Shown here: positions 50,560-59,188 of the stretch, in pieces
Layout of the letters: each line of letters begins with the position of its first letter
How positions within the stretch are numbered: position 1 is the first letter of the stretch
DNA from: Bacteroidales bacterium
GTDB taxonomy: Bacteria > Bacteroidota > Bacteroidia > Bacteroidales > F082
Assembly (NCBI GenBank): GCA_017537965.1
Contig: JAFYJV010000012.1
Coordinates: forward strand, 27,195 to 91,194
DNA length: 64,000 nucleotides
Direction of reading: 5' to 3'
Position numbers and translations under genes: made by a program
The notes under the pieces: generated by a model
The model's input: the letters and a program-made list of their open reading frames with translations, nothing else
Database searches by the model: none
Told to the model about the DNA's origin: nothing

Positions 50560-51471
50560 GTGAGCATTGAGAGGTTGACTCCATGGGTTCGTGCGGCACG
50601 TCCTCGTACCCTGTTGCTTTCGTTTACTGGCGTGATGTTGGGCGGTTTCTTGGCCGCTGCCACGGGCTTTTTCTATCCCGTCACGGCGGCGTTAGCCGCC
50701 GTGACGGCCATGCTGCTCCAAGTGCTTTCCAACCTCGCCAACGATTACGGCGACTTCAAGAAAGGCCTCGACAATCCTGATAGGGTAGGGCCGCAGCGAG
50801 CCTTGCAAAGCGGCGAGCTGACCGAATCACAGATGCGTCGCGGGATCGTCGTCGTGGGCGTTGCTGCCATCGTCACGGGAGGAGCGCTGCTGCTGTCGGC
50901 ATGGCCACATATCCGCTGGATGGAATTCGCCGTGTTTGCCCTTCTGGGACTCGCCGCCGTCGCAGCGGCCTTGCTCTACACTTTGGGCAAACACCCATAC
51001 GGTTACCGTGGCCTGGGCGACCTGTTTTGCTTCCTGTTTTTTGGCTGGGTGGCCGTGGCGGGCACCTGTTATCTCTCAACACCCCAGTTTGATCTTTTGG
51101 TATTCCTGCCCGCCACGGCCATGGGATTTCTCGCCACCGCCGTGCTCAACATCAACAACATGCGTGATTATGAAAACGACAAAGCCAATGGAAAACACAC
51201 GCTGGTGGTCAAGATCGGCCTAAAAAAGGCATTCGTCTATCACATCTTTTTGATCATCCTGCCATTTCTTTGTCTGACACTGTTTTTGATCCTGAAGCAC
51301 GTCCCATGGTATGCATTTGGATTCTGGCTCATGTTTCCGTTTTTCCTGATGGATTTGATCGCTATAAGAAAAGCTTTCGACACGGGTGTTCCCGACCGCT
51401 TCCTTCCAAAACAGGTGGTTCAGAGTTTTTTGTTAATATTTTTATTTGTTTTTTCCTTTTTTATGTTATAA
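50560..51471 (+). CDS. menA: 1,4-dihydroxy-2-naphthoate polyprenyltransferase
   Basis: Joins DHNA and a polyprenyl chain to give demethylmenaquinone, in the inner membrane. 303 residues with about nine hydrophobic segments. UbiA-family Asp motifs: NDYGDFKKGLDNPDR near residue 69 (NDxxDxxxGxD) and DYENDKANGKHT near 205. GTG start with MSIERLTPWVRAARPRTLLL, matching MenA N-termini. Downstream of the helicase by 10 bp, so likely co-transcribed. Other men genes are not in view; geranylgeranyl-type UbiA enzymes are a possible alternative. Confidence 0.9.
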   Translation: MSIERLTPWVRAARPRTLLLSFTGVMLGGFLAAATGFFYPVTAALAAVTAMLLQVLSNLANDYGDFKKGLDNPDRVGPQRALQSGELTESQMRRGIVVVGVAAIVTGGALLLSAWPHIRWMEFAVFALLGLAAVAAALLYTLGKHPYGYRGLGDLFCFLFFGWVAVAGTCYLSTPQFDLLVFLPATAMGFLATAVLNINNMRDYENDKANGKHTLVVKIGLKKAFVYHIFLIILPFLCLTLFLILKHVPWYAFGFWLMFPFFLMDLIAIRKAFDTGVPDRFLPKQVVQSFLLIFLFVFSFFML

Positions 51472-51476
51472 TTTTG
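51445..51476 (+). promoter_or_regulatory. promoter of the C25 protease gene
   Basis: TTTG (51445-51448), 20 bp, TAATTTTG (51469-51476): close to consensus. It overlaps the menA 3' end and lies 44 bp before the ATG at 51521, which rules out the in-frame start at 51446. Confidence 0.65.
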
Positions 51477-51520
51477 TAAGCTCAATACATAATCTATTGT
51501 CTTACAAAACTATAAGCCCT

Positions 51521-54500
51521 ATGAAAAAAGCTTTATTACTTGCACTGGTTTGCGTCTTAGGCTTCACTGCCTTCGGACAGCAGAAAATCCAGTTGCGTTC
51601 AGCCGACAAGGCCGAATGCGTCCAAAGTGACATGACCAGCCTCAAGGCCACCTTCTCTTTCTCCAGCCTTGAAGCCGACAAAGTGGAAACCACTCGTGGT
51701 GAGTTCTCTGAAATCCACATCGAAGGCGCCTATCCCAACGGTAACGTTGGCGAGCCTCAGCTGCCGATGTTTACCAGGCTCATCGCCATCCCTACGGGAG
51801 CCACGCCCGTTGTTACGGTGGGAACCCATTCCGAAACCCAATACACCTTGAACGACTATGGCATTGGCACAATCTCCGCCATGCAGGCTCCGATCCGCAA
51901 GAGCGTTGATCCGAGCACGGTGGAATATGCCTTCAACGATGCCGCATACGCTCGCAACAGCTACAACGACGATCCGATTGCCATGGTCGAGGTGCTCGGC
52001 ACCATGCGTGGCATCACACTCGGTCGTCTCATCGTGCAACCTGTCCGCTACAACCCTGTCGCCGGCACCGTGAAGGTGTTCAACGACATCGAGGTGAATG
52101 TTGACTTTGAAAACGGCGACGCCGCAAGCACGGAAGAGATGTTCAAGAACACTGCCAACCCTGCCTTCCAAAGTGTCTATGACCAAATCTTCAATATCGA
52201 CATGCTGATGGGTAGCTCCAGAGATGCCTACACCGACCACCCCGACTTTTACAACACGCCGGTCAAGATGCTCGTGATTTGCTACTCGGGATTCCAAGGC
52301 AATGCTGCCCTGAACAGCTGGCTGCAATGGAAGCTCCAGAAAGGCTACTATGTGGACATCTACTACACCAGCGAGACGGGTACTTCAGCCAGCTCCATCG
52401 CCTCGTTCATCAAGACCAAGTACAACGCCTCGGTCTCGGCCGGCAACGCCTACACCTATCTGATCGTGATCGGCGATACTGGACAAGTACCGCAATATAT
52501 GTCTAAATCCATTGACTCCAGCATCGGTAGCTGCGCTTCCGACCTCGGTTATGCAAGCGTCAACTTCTCATCGAGCACCAGCAACTACTTCCCCGACATG
52601 TACTACAGCCGTATCTCGGTGGAGAACACTACGCACCTGACCAATTATATGAACAAGGTGTTGACCTATGAGAAATACGAGTTCACCGATGGTGGCAACT
52701 ACTTGAACAACGTCATCCTTGTCGGCGGTTGGGATTCCAGCTGGACAAGCCGTGTGGCCAAGCCCACCATCAACTACGGCACCAACTACTACTTCAACAA
52801 GAGCAACACCACATACGGCGGCTTTGGCAGTGGCACGATCAATGCCACGATTTCAACGTCGTCGTCAGCTGGCTATAGCGGCACCAACAATGGTGTATAT
52901 AACGGCATTAACAACGGCGTTTGCTTCTTGAACTACACCGCCCACGGCGACAAGCAGGAATGGTATCAACCCAAGATGACTGCCGCCCACGTGGCCACCT
53001 TGACCAACACCGGCAAGTATTTCTTCGGCGTTGGCAACTGCTGCCTCACTGGCAACTTCAACAACACCACGACGACCTATTCTCCCGGCTCTTCCATTGG
53101 CACCAACGCCTGCTTTGCCGAGACCATGATTCGCGTGCCTAACGCAGGTGCCATTGCCTACGTTGGCTGCTCACCTTATTCATATTGGTATGAGGACTTC
53201 TACTGGGCTGTCGGCGCACACTCCTACTCACAAGGCAACTACCCGACGACATCTGCTTCTTCTAAAGGTGTTTACGATGTCATGTTCATGGATCAGTATT
53301 GGAACTCCGCATCGGCACTGAATTATGTCGGCAACCTCGCCGTGCAGCAAGCGGTCACCAACAGCAACACCAATTCCAGCATCACCTCGGGCAACTGCAA
53401 CAACTCGGCCCACTATTACTTCCAGTTCTACCACACCTTTGGCGATGGTTCCGTGATGCCTTACGTCACCAAGCCTGAAGCGAACAGCGTGACAGTTCCC
53501 AGCACGGTCAATGCCGGTGCCACTTCAATCACCGTGAATGCCGTGGCCGGTTCCTACGTTGCCGTTACCGATAACAGCTCGGTCATCTACGGCGTTGCCG
53601 AGGCCAACAGCTCAGGTGTGGCAACAGTGAACTTCACCAATGCCATTCCAAGCAGCGGAACTTTGTATGTCGTTGTCACTCGTCAGCAATATCAGCCCTA
53701 TTTCGGCACGATTACCGTTGGCGGCGGTAGCAGCACCACCAATTATACTGTCAGTGCATCGGCCAGCCCGACTGCTGGTGGTACCGTGAGCGGCGCTGGC
53801 ACCTATGCTTCTGGTGCAACCTGCACCTTGGTCGCCACACCTGCCACGGGCTATGAGTTCAGCAAGTGGACCAAGAATGGCACGCAAGTCTCGACCAATG
53901 CCACTTACAGCTTCACCGTAAGCGCCAACGCCACATACGTAGCTAACTTCACTAAGAAGAGCTATACTGTCACTGCTACGGCCAACCCGACAGCGGGTGG
54001 TACCGTGAGCGGCGCCGGCACCTACGAGTATGGCAACAGCTGTACTCTGGTCGCCACCCCGGCCAGTGGCTACGAATTTGTGAGCTGGACCAAGAGCGGC
54101 AGCACCGTTTCCACGAGTATGTCCTACACCTTCAGCGTCACCGCAGCTGGTTCGTATGTGGCTAACTTCAGCCAGACATCCGGCGGCGATCCGCAGACGG
54201 GCGACGTGACTATCGGCAGCGGCACGAGCACCAACGCATACCTGCCTACCTACGCTTACTACAAGTACTCGCTCACCGAGCAGATCTACACCGCGAGCGA
54301 GATCGGTGGCGCTGGAACCATTACGGCAGTGAGCTTCAAGGTGTCGAATTCCAAGTCCACCACGCGCACCGTGGATCTTTACATGAAGCATACAACGAAG
54401 ACCGCCTTCACGAGCAAGACGGGCTGGGAGACGCTCTCCAGCAGCGACAAGGTCTATAGCGGCAGCGTCACCTTCAACGCCTCTGGCTGGACGACCATCA

Positions 54501-55831
54501 CGCTGAGCACGCCGTTCGTCTATAACGGCACGAGCAACCTGGTCATCGGCATGGACGACAACACGGGCAGCTATGTGAGCAGCAGCTCCAACTCGCCGAA
54601 GTTCTATGTCTATAGCACCAGCGCCAACCGTGCTTTGCGTATCTATAGCGACAACACGAACTACAACCCGGCTTCGCCGAGCAGCTACAGCGGCACCTAC
54701 ATCACGAGCAACAACCAGATCATGCTTGCCATGAGTGGATCTGGCGGTGGTACTACTGTCAACAGCTATACCATTACAGCTACTGCCAGCCCGACCGCTG
54801 GCGGCACCGTCACTGGCGCTGGCACTTATGACGAAGGCGCAACCGTTACCTTGAGAGCTACTGCCAATAGCGGCTACGAGTTCAGCAAGTGGACAAAGAA
54901 CGGCACCCAGGTAAGCACTAATGCTACCTATAGCTTTACGGCCACTGCCAATGCAGCTTATGTCGCCGTCTTCACCGAGCAACAGACTCCTGGCGGCGAC
55001 ACTGCCTCCGAAGTCACCATCGGTAGTGGTAGCAGCACCAATGCCTACATCCCGACATACGCTTACTACAATTACTCTCTCACTGAACAGATCTTTACGG
55101 CTGCTGAGATTGGACAAGCTGGCACCATCACTGCCATCAGCTTCAAGGTGTCGAATTCCAAGTCCACAACGAGAACCTTGGCCGTTTACATGAAGCACAC
55201 GACGAAGACCGCCTTCACGAGCAAGAAGGGTTGGGAGTCCGTCTCCTCGTCCAACCTCGTTTACAGCGGCTCTGTCACCTTCAATGCCAGTGGTTGGACT
55301 ACCATCACCTTGACTACCCCGTTCGCCTACAATGGCACCAACAACCTGTTGCTAGCCGTTGACGACAACACGGGCAGCTACGTGAGCAGCAGCTCCAACT
55401 CGCCGCAATTCTATGTTTACTCGACGGGTGCTAACCGTGCATTGCGTATCTATAACGACTATACCAACTACAACCCGTCCTCACCGAGCAGCTACAGCGG
55501 TTCATACGTCACTTCCAACAATCAGATTAAGCTCAGTATGAGCGGCAGCAAGGTTGTTGTTGACGAACCCGTTGAATCTGTCAGCAACGAGAACAAGACG
55601 TTGGTTATCTATCCTAACCCTGTTGATAGAAATGCCACCTTCACCGTCGAAGTGCCCGACAACATGACTGCCGCCCGTGTTGAAGTGTTCAACGCACAAG
55701 GCATCTGTGTCTATCAAGGTATAGGCAATGGCAACGTCGATATGTCATGCGGCAAGATGGCTGCAGGCATGTACATCGTCAGAATCAGCGATGGCGACAA
55801 CATCTTGTATGGCAGAGTCATCGTCAGATAA
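51521..55831 (+). CDS. gingipain-like C25 cysteine peptidase with T9SS sorting domain
   Basis: 1436 residues, signal peptide MKKALLLALVCVLGFTAFGQ. An N-terminal propeptide-like region is followed by the C25 domain. The likely dyad is His475 in TAHGDKQEW and Cys508 in NCCLTGNF, 33 residues apart, the same spacing as His211/Cys244 of RgpB. The FAETMIRVPNAGAIAYVGCS region follows. Then InlB-type beta repeats (about 740-883, 1081-1153; TASASPTAGGT-like) alternate with two copies of a jelly-roll-like domain (about 893-1080, 1163-1346; IGSGTSTNAYLPTYAYYKYS). The end (about 1357-1436) is a T9SS type A sorting domain with YPNPVDRNATFTVEV and GMYIVRISDGD. Secreted protease; specificity not determined. 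Confidence 0.93.
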   Translation: MKKALLLALVCVLGFTAFGQQKIQLRSADKAECVQSDMTSLKATFSFSSLEADKVETTRGEFSEIHIEGAYPNGNVGEPQLPMFTRLIAIPTGATPVVTVGTHSETQYTLNDYGIGTISAMQAPIRKSVDPSTVEYAFNDAAYARNSYNDDPIAMVEVLGTMRGITLGRLIVQPVRYNPVAGTVKVFNDIEVNVDFENGDAASTEEMFKNTANPAFQSVYDQIFNIDMLMGSSRDAYTDHPDFYNTPVKMLVICYSGFQGNAALNSWLQWKLQKGYYVDIYYTSETGTSASSIASFIKTKYNASVSAGNAYTYLIVIGDTGQVPQYMSKSIDSSIGSCASDLGYASVNFSSSTSNYFPDMYYSRISVENTTHLTNYMNKVLTYEKYEFTDGGNYLNNVILVGGWDSSWTSRVAKPTINYGTNYYFNKSNTTYGGFGSGTINATISTSSSAGYSGTNNGVYNGINNGVCFLNYTAHGDKQEWYQPKMTAAHVATLTNTGKYFFGVGNCCLTGNFNNTTTTYSPGSSIGTNACFAETMIRVPNAGAIAYVGCSPYSYWYEDFYWAVGAHSYSQGNYPTTSASSKGVYDVMFMDQYWNSASALNYVGNLAVQQAVTNSNTNSSITSGNCNNSAHYYFQFYHTFGDGSVMPYVTKPEANSVTVPSTVNAGATSITVNAVAGSYVAVTDNSSVIYGVAEANSSGVATVNFTNAIPSSGTLYVVVTRQQYQPYFGTITVGGGSSTTNYTVSASASPTAGGTVSGAGTYASGATCTLVATPATGYEFSKWTKNGTQVSTNATYSFTVSANATYVANFTKKSYTVTATANPTAGGTVSGAGTYEYGNSCTLVATPASGYEFVSWTKSGSTVSTSMSYTFSVTAAGSYVANFSQTSGGDPQTGDVTIGSGTSTNAYLPTYAYYKYSLTEQIYTASEIGGAGTITAVSFKVSNSKSTTRTVDLYMKHTTKTAFTSKTGWETLSSSDKVYSGSVTFNASGWTTITLSTPFVYNGTSNLVIGMDDNTGSYVSSSSNSPKFYVYSTSANRALRIYSDNTNYNPASPSSYSGTYITSNNQIMLAMSGSGGGTTVNSYTITATASPTAGGTVTGAGTYDEGATVTLRATANSGYEFSKWTKNGTQVSTNATYSFTATANAAYVAVFTEQQTPGGDTASEVTIGSGSSTNAYIPTYAYYNYSLTEQIFTAAEIGQAGTITAISFKVSNSKSTTRTLAVYMKHTTKTAFTSKKGWESVSSSNLVYSGSVTFNASGWTTITLTTPFAYNGTNNLLLAVDDNTGSYVSSSSNSPQFYVYSTGANRALRIYNDYTNYNPSSPSSYSGSYVTSNNQIKLSMSGSKVVVDEPVESVSNENKTLVIYPNPVDRNATFTVEVPDNMTAARVEVFNAQGICVYQGIGNGNVDMSCGKMAAGMYIVRISDGDNILYGRVIVR
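54208..55560 (+). repeat. internal 807-bp-offset duplication in the C25 protease gene
   Basis: The segment coding for an InlB-type repeat and a jelly-roll-like domain occurs twice at an offset of 807 bp, e.g. CTTCAAGGTGTCGAATTCCA at 54334 and 55141. Some stretches are identical, others diverged at third positions, so the copies are older than a recent slippage event but similar enough to recombine. Confidence 0.8.
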
Positions 55832-55853
55832 GACATCATTTTTTGCAGATTCA

Positions 55854-55890
55854 GTTGTGGCCGCCCTCGGGCGGCCACAACTATTTTATT
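55854..55890 (+). terminator. C25 gene terminator, bidirectional
   Basis: GTTGTGGCCGCCC, TC, GGGCGGCCACAAC: a 13-bp perfect stem with a CTCG-type loop followed by TATTTTATTT. It separates the C25 gene from the convergent receiver-nuclease gene. Confidence 0.85.
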
Positions 55891-55905
55891 TGACCCCCAA
55901 CTTTT

Positions 55906-56799
55906 TCAAGCCACCTGCCGGTCGATGATCTCTTTGAACTCTTCAAGCATGTTGGGTGTATGGATCAGTTTGGCGATCTCGCCAGAGCCGAGATAGAGGA
56001 TCTTGATTCCTTTTTCCGATTCCCTAAGGACTTCGAGATAAACGGTGCGTTGGATGTAGCCTGTGGTGAATATCACCCCGAGCGTGCTGTCGCCATTCGA
56101 CGACGACACCTTTTTGTTGAATACGATGAAATCGTTTTTCGAGAATCCCACTTCGGGCTTGTTTTTGCATTCAACGAAGATGTATCTCCCGAACTTGCTG
56201 AAGAACGGGTCGGCTAGGTCGTTGCGGACGATGAGGTCGATCTCGTTGATTGCCTTGTCGCGGACACGTGTCTCGATATGGATAAAGCCCATCTGTCGGA
56301 ACAGCCCCACTACGAATTCTTCAAACATCCGGCCTTTCTTTGTCGCATCCGATTCGTTTTTTGCTTCGGCATAGAAATTCTCAAGGATTTGTACGGTGAT
56401 GGGGTTGATGTCTTTGTTGAAATAGTCGTTGATGAGTTTGGTGAGTTCCGGGATCCAGATGTGATAGCCTTTTCTTTCTGAGAGTGCTAGGATGGCGCCT
56501 TTGGAGATGTAGTCGGAAATTCGCAGCATGGTTTCGTTCTGGAAGTCTGATACCGCGATGATCTTGGCAAAGGGGTTGACCGTGATGATTTGGTCCATGA
56601 CGGTGAAGCCGTTGATGTCGCAGCCTTCCCAAGCCAGGTCCACAATGGCGATCGAATAGTATTGGGTGATGATCTTTGTCATCATGTCGCTTTCTGACGC
56701 ATAACTCAACGTACAGTCGCTTAGCGACTTCCGCAACGCGTTGCATAGTTCTTGGGCATGATGTTCCCTTCCTTCAATGACAAGTATGGATTTGTTCAT
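55906..56799 (-). CDS. receiver-like domain fused to Mrr-type restriction-endonuclease-fold domain
   Basis: 297 residues. Residues 1-125 look like a response-regulator receiver: SILVIEGREHH at the start, the phospho-acceptor Asp54 in IAIVDLAWEG, Ser84 in AVSDF and Lys100 in YISKGAI; the acid pair near residue 9 is E-G-R, so the metal site is weak. Residues 155-297 look like a PD-(D/E)xK nuclease of the Mrr/RecB type: KGRMFEEFVVGLFRQMGF (Glu160/161), NEIDLIV (Asp188) and VECK (Glu210 and Lys212). No DNA-binding domain or kinase is nearby. A TATCTTTG box lies 25 bp before the ATG. No named function; a signal-controlled nuclease is the simplest inference. Confidence 0.8.
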   Translation of the reverse strand: MNKSILVIEGREHHAQELCNALRKSLSDCTLSYASESDMMTKIITQYYSIAIVDLAWEGCDINGFTVMDQIITVNPFAKIIAVSDFQNETMLRISDYISKGAILALSERKGYHIWIPELTKLINDYFNKDINPITVQILENFYAEAKNESDATKKGRMFEEFVVGLFRQMGFIHIETRVRDKAINEIDLIVRNDLADPFFSKFGRYIFVECKNKPEVGFSKNDFIVFNKKVSSSNGDSTLGVIFTTGYIQRTVYLEVLRESEKGIKILYLGSGEIAKLIHTPNMLEEFKEIIDRQVA

Positions 56800-56824
56800 A
56801 GTATTCTTATTTATTTTGATGCAG

Positions 56825-56832
56825 CAAAGATA
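56825..56832 (-). promoter_or_regulatory. candidate -7 box of the receiver-nuclease gene
   Basis: Minus strand TATCTTTG, 25 bp before the ATG at 56799, with ATTG about 21 bp upstream. Confidence 0.5.
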
Positions 56833-56951
56833 GTAAAATTATTTCATATAATCACAATTATGGATTTTTTTGTGATTCTCTTTGCGGAAGACACGATAGT
56901 CTTATTCGGTGGAAACTCGAACAAATACTCTTACGTAAGCAACTGATTTTC

Positions 56952-56984
56952 AAACAAAAAAGGACATCAAAAACTTGATGTCCT
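56952..56984 (-). terminator. tRNA-Pro terminator
   Basis: Minus strand AGGACATCAA, GTTT, TTGATGTCCT followed by TTTTTGTTTG: a perfect 10-bp stem with a T-run directly after the tRNA. Confidence 0.9.
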
Positions 56985-56991
56985 TTTATCG

Positions 56992-57065
56992 TCGGAGTGG
57001 CCCGACTCGAACGGGCGACCGCTTGCACCCCATGCAAGAATGCTAGCCAACTGCACCACACCCCG
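56992..57065 (-). tRNA. tRNA-Pro (GGG)
   Basis: 74-nt cloverleaf on the minus strand. Acceptor stem CGGGGTG/CACTCCG with one G-T pair and discriminator A, D stem GTGC/GCAT, anticodon stem CTTGC/GCAAG around loop ATGGGGT (anticodon GGG at 57029-57031), T stem GCCCG/CGGGC with loop TTCGAGT. No CCA is encoded. A -7 box (TATCTTTG) lies 16 bp upstream and a terminator follows. Confidence 0.95.
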
Positions 57066-57081
57066 ATTGCATTTGCGGCTG

Positions 57082-57089
57082 CAAAGATA
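57082..57089 (-). promoter_or_regulatory. candidate -7 box of tRNA-Pro
   Basis: Minus strand TATCTTTG, 16 bp before the first base of the tRNA. Confidence 0.5.
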
Positions 57090-57131
57090 AAAAGGTTTTT
57101 TGAATTGTGATGCATTTTGGCAAAAAAAAGT

Positions 57132-57139
57132 TATCTTTG
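57132..57139 (+). promoter_or_regulatory. candidate -7 box of trxB
   Basis: TATCTTTG, 51 bp before the ATG at 57191. The leader contains the short-period tract at 57148-57178. Confidence 0.45.
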
Positions 57140-57147
57140 CCTCGAAA

Positions 57148-57178
57148 ATGATTCTTACTTCTGTCTTCTTACTCCTAA
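57148..57178. repeat. degenerate TTCTTACTTCT tandem tract in the trxB leader
   Basis: ATGATTCTTACTTCTGTCTT, CTTACTCCTAA units of about 8 bp, similar to those at 7504 and 19785. It lies in the 5' leader of trxB. Confidence 0.5.
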
Positions 57179-57190
57179 ATTCTTCAAAAA

Positions 57191-58129
57191 ATGGAACACG
57201 TAGAATGCTTAATCATCGGCTCCGGCCCAGCGGGCTACACAGCCGCCATCTATACCTGTCGCGCCGACATCAAAACGGTTGTCTATGAAGGGATGCAACC
57301 TGGCGGACAGTTGACACAAACCACTGAGATCGAAAACTTTCCAGGCTATCCCAAGGGCATCAACGGGCCTGATATGATGGATGAGATCCGTCAACAGGCT
57401 GAGCGTTTCGGCGCCGAAATCCGCATGGGCGAAGTCACCGCCATCGACGCGTCGCAACGTCCTTTCAAAGTAACCACTGAATATGATGGCGAGCTCCTCG
57501 CTGACAGCATCATCGTCTCCACAGGCGCCTCGGCACGCTACCTAGGACTTCCCACCGAAGAAGAGTTCAAGGGCGGTGGCGTGTCGGCATGTGCCACCTG
57601 CGACGGCTTTTTCTATAAAGGCAAGGACGTGGCTGTGGTGGGCGGCGGCGACACGGCATGTGAGGATGCCACCTATCTCTCCAAGCTTTGCAACAAGGTC
57701 TATCTCATCGTCCGCCGCGACGTGCTCCGCGCCTCCAAAGCCATGCAGCATCGCGTGTTGAACACGCCAAATATCGAGGTGCTGTGGAAACACCAGACCA
57801 AGGAACTTTTCGGCGAACAGCAGGGCTTCATGAAGAAACTCAAAGGTGCCGTGCTCTATCACAGCGACACCAAAGAGGAACGCACCATCTACGTGGATGG
57901 CTTCTTCGAGGCTATCGGCCATACGCCGAACACCGAGCCGTTCAAGGGGATCCTCGACATGGATGAGGATGGCTACATCATCACTAAACCCAAGTCAACT
58001 GCCACCAACGTGGAAGGCATCTTCGCCTGCGGCGACTGTCAGGACCGCATCTACCGCCAGGCCATCGTAGCCGCTGGCACGGGCGCCATGGCAGGCATCG
58101 AGGTGGAACGTTTTTTGATGAGCCGCTAA
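57191..58129 (+). CDS. trxB: thioredoxin-disulfide reductase
   Basis: FAD and NADPH-dependent enzyme that keeps thioredoxin reduced. 312 residues. FAD-binding GSGPAGYTAAIY near residue 10, the redox-active pair Cys134/Cys137 in SACATCDGFF, NADPH-site GGGDTACEDATYLS near 153 and the C-terminal FACGDCQDRIYRQ near 277 are all present. Start MEHVECLIIGSGPAG is clear. Monocistronic by the look of it, with the GC-rich palindrome at 58157 downstream. Confidence 0.97.
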   Translation: MEHVECLIIGSGPAGYTAAIYTCRADIKTVVYEGMQPGGQLTQTTEIENFPGYPKGINGPDMMDEIRQQAERFGAEIRMGEVTAIDASQRPFKVTTEYDGELLADSIIVSTGASARYLGLPTEEEFKGGGVSACATCDGFFYKGKDVAVVGGGDTACEDATYLSKLCNKVYLIVRRDVLRASKAMQHRVLNTPNIEVLWKHQTKELFGEQQGFMKKLKGAVLYHSDTKEERTIYVDGFFEAIGHTPNTEPFKGILDMDEDGYIITKPKSTATNVEGIFACGDCQDRIYRQAIVAAGTGAMAGIEVERFLMSR

Positions 58130-58156
58130 ATCATATAGACAATGACAGATCATAAA

Positions 58157-58210
58157 GCCCTCACCCCCCAGCCCCCTCTCCCCGGGGAGAGGGGGGCGGG
58201 GGGTGAGGGC
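58157..58210. repeat. 54-bp GC-rich near-perfect palindrome
   Basis: GCCCTCACCCCCCAGCCCCC, TCTCCCC then its near-complement (two mismatched positions). It lies between trxB and the GSCFA gene and could stop transcription. A related, partly deleted copy is at 35554-35588. Confidence 0.8.
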
Positions 58211-58231
58211 CCTTAGTAGAACGGCATAGCT

Positions 58232-59188
58232 ATGAATTTCCGTATCGAAATCAATATTATACCTTTAAACCTCACCATCCGTTATGCCGACAGCCTCCTC
58301 TTCCTTGGCTCCTGCTTCGCCGATGAGGTGGGCTCTATTTGTAAAGGATTGGGTTTCAATGCTCTGGTAAATCCATTTGGGGTGCTTTACAACCCCACCA
58401 GCATCGCACAATCTCTGAAACGCCTTCAAGATGGCAATCCCTTTACCCATGACGAAGTCATCAGGGTGGGAGAGGAGTTCTACTGCACCTTCAGCCACAA
58501 CACCGATTTCTGGAAACCGTCAGAGCAAGAACTGCTCGAAACGGTCAACCTGCGTCTTGCCGAAGCACGGATGCACTTCCAAGCTGCAAAATGGATTGTC
58601 ATCAGCTTAGGCACTTCTTGGGTCTTCCGTGAGAAAACCACCGGACAGGTAGTGTCCAACTGTCATAAGCTGCCCGCCAACCGCTTTGAGCGAACCCGAC
58701 TCACTGTAGCCCAGTCCGAAAAAATGCTTGCCGACATGGTGCAGTCGGTTCCTGACAAGCAAATCATCTTTACCGTCTCACCCCTGCGCCATCTTAAAGA
58801 CGGCCTCCACGAGAACCAGCTGAGCAAAGCTTCCTTGCTGCTGGCCGTCGATCAAATATGCCATGACTTCAGCAATGCGCATTATTTCCCCGCCTACGAG
58901 ATCCTTCTCGACGAGTTGCGCGATTACCGTTACTATAAGGAGGACATGGTGCATCCCACCGAACAGGCGGTAAATTACATCTTCGAGCAATTCGTTCAAT
59001 TCGCCGTGAACCCTTCGGGACAACCGGCCATGACCGCCGCTAAGGAACTCAAGCAGATGCTTTGCCATAAGCCGCTCTTCCCTGAAAGCAAGGCATATAA
59101 GCGTTTTGAGCTTTTGAAAGAGCAGAAAATCAACGAGGTGCATCGCCTTTTTCCATCCATCAACATGAACTTTCTTTGCGCACCATGA
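58232..59188 (+). CDS. GSCFA domain protein
   Basis: 318 residues, no signal peptide. The signature FLGSCFADEVG (G26-S-C-F-A) is the one that names the GSCFA family, which belongs to the SGNH/GDSL hydrolase-like group. Other conserved parts are NPFGVLYNPTSIAQSLKR near residue 45, SHNTDFW, LGTSWVFR near 128 and TVSPLRHLKDG near 185. The biological role is not established. It overlaps the CotH-type gene by 4 bp (counting from the ATG at 59185), so the two may be translated from one mRNA. No promoter seen other than through the palindrome region. Confidence 0.88.
   Translation: MNFRIEINIIPLNLTIRYADSLLFLGSCFADEVGSICKGLGFNALVNPFGVLYNPTSIAQSLKRLQDGNPFTHDEVIRVGEEFYCTFSHNTDFWKPSEQELLETVNLRLAEARMHFQAAKWIVISLGTSWVFREKTTGQVVSNCHKLPANRFERTRLTVAQSEKMLADMVQSVPDKQIIFTVSPLRHLKDGLHENQLSKASLLLAVDQICHDFSNAHYFPAYEILLDELRDYRYYKEDMVHPTEQAVNYIFEQFVQFAVNPSGQPAMTAAKELKQMLCHKPLFPESKAYKRFELLKEQKINEVHRLFPSINMNFLCAP

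Noticed and set aside
53740-54980. CRISPR-like repeats
   Set aside because: The repeats are in-frame codons for InlB-type and jelly-roll-like domains, too long and diverged for a CRISPR array.
53612-55198. Open frame antisense to the C25 repeats (528 codons, minus strand)
   Set aside because: The repeats give a regular complement without stops; Ala/Gly/Ser-rich shadow.
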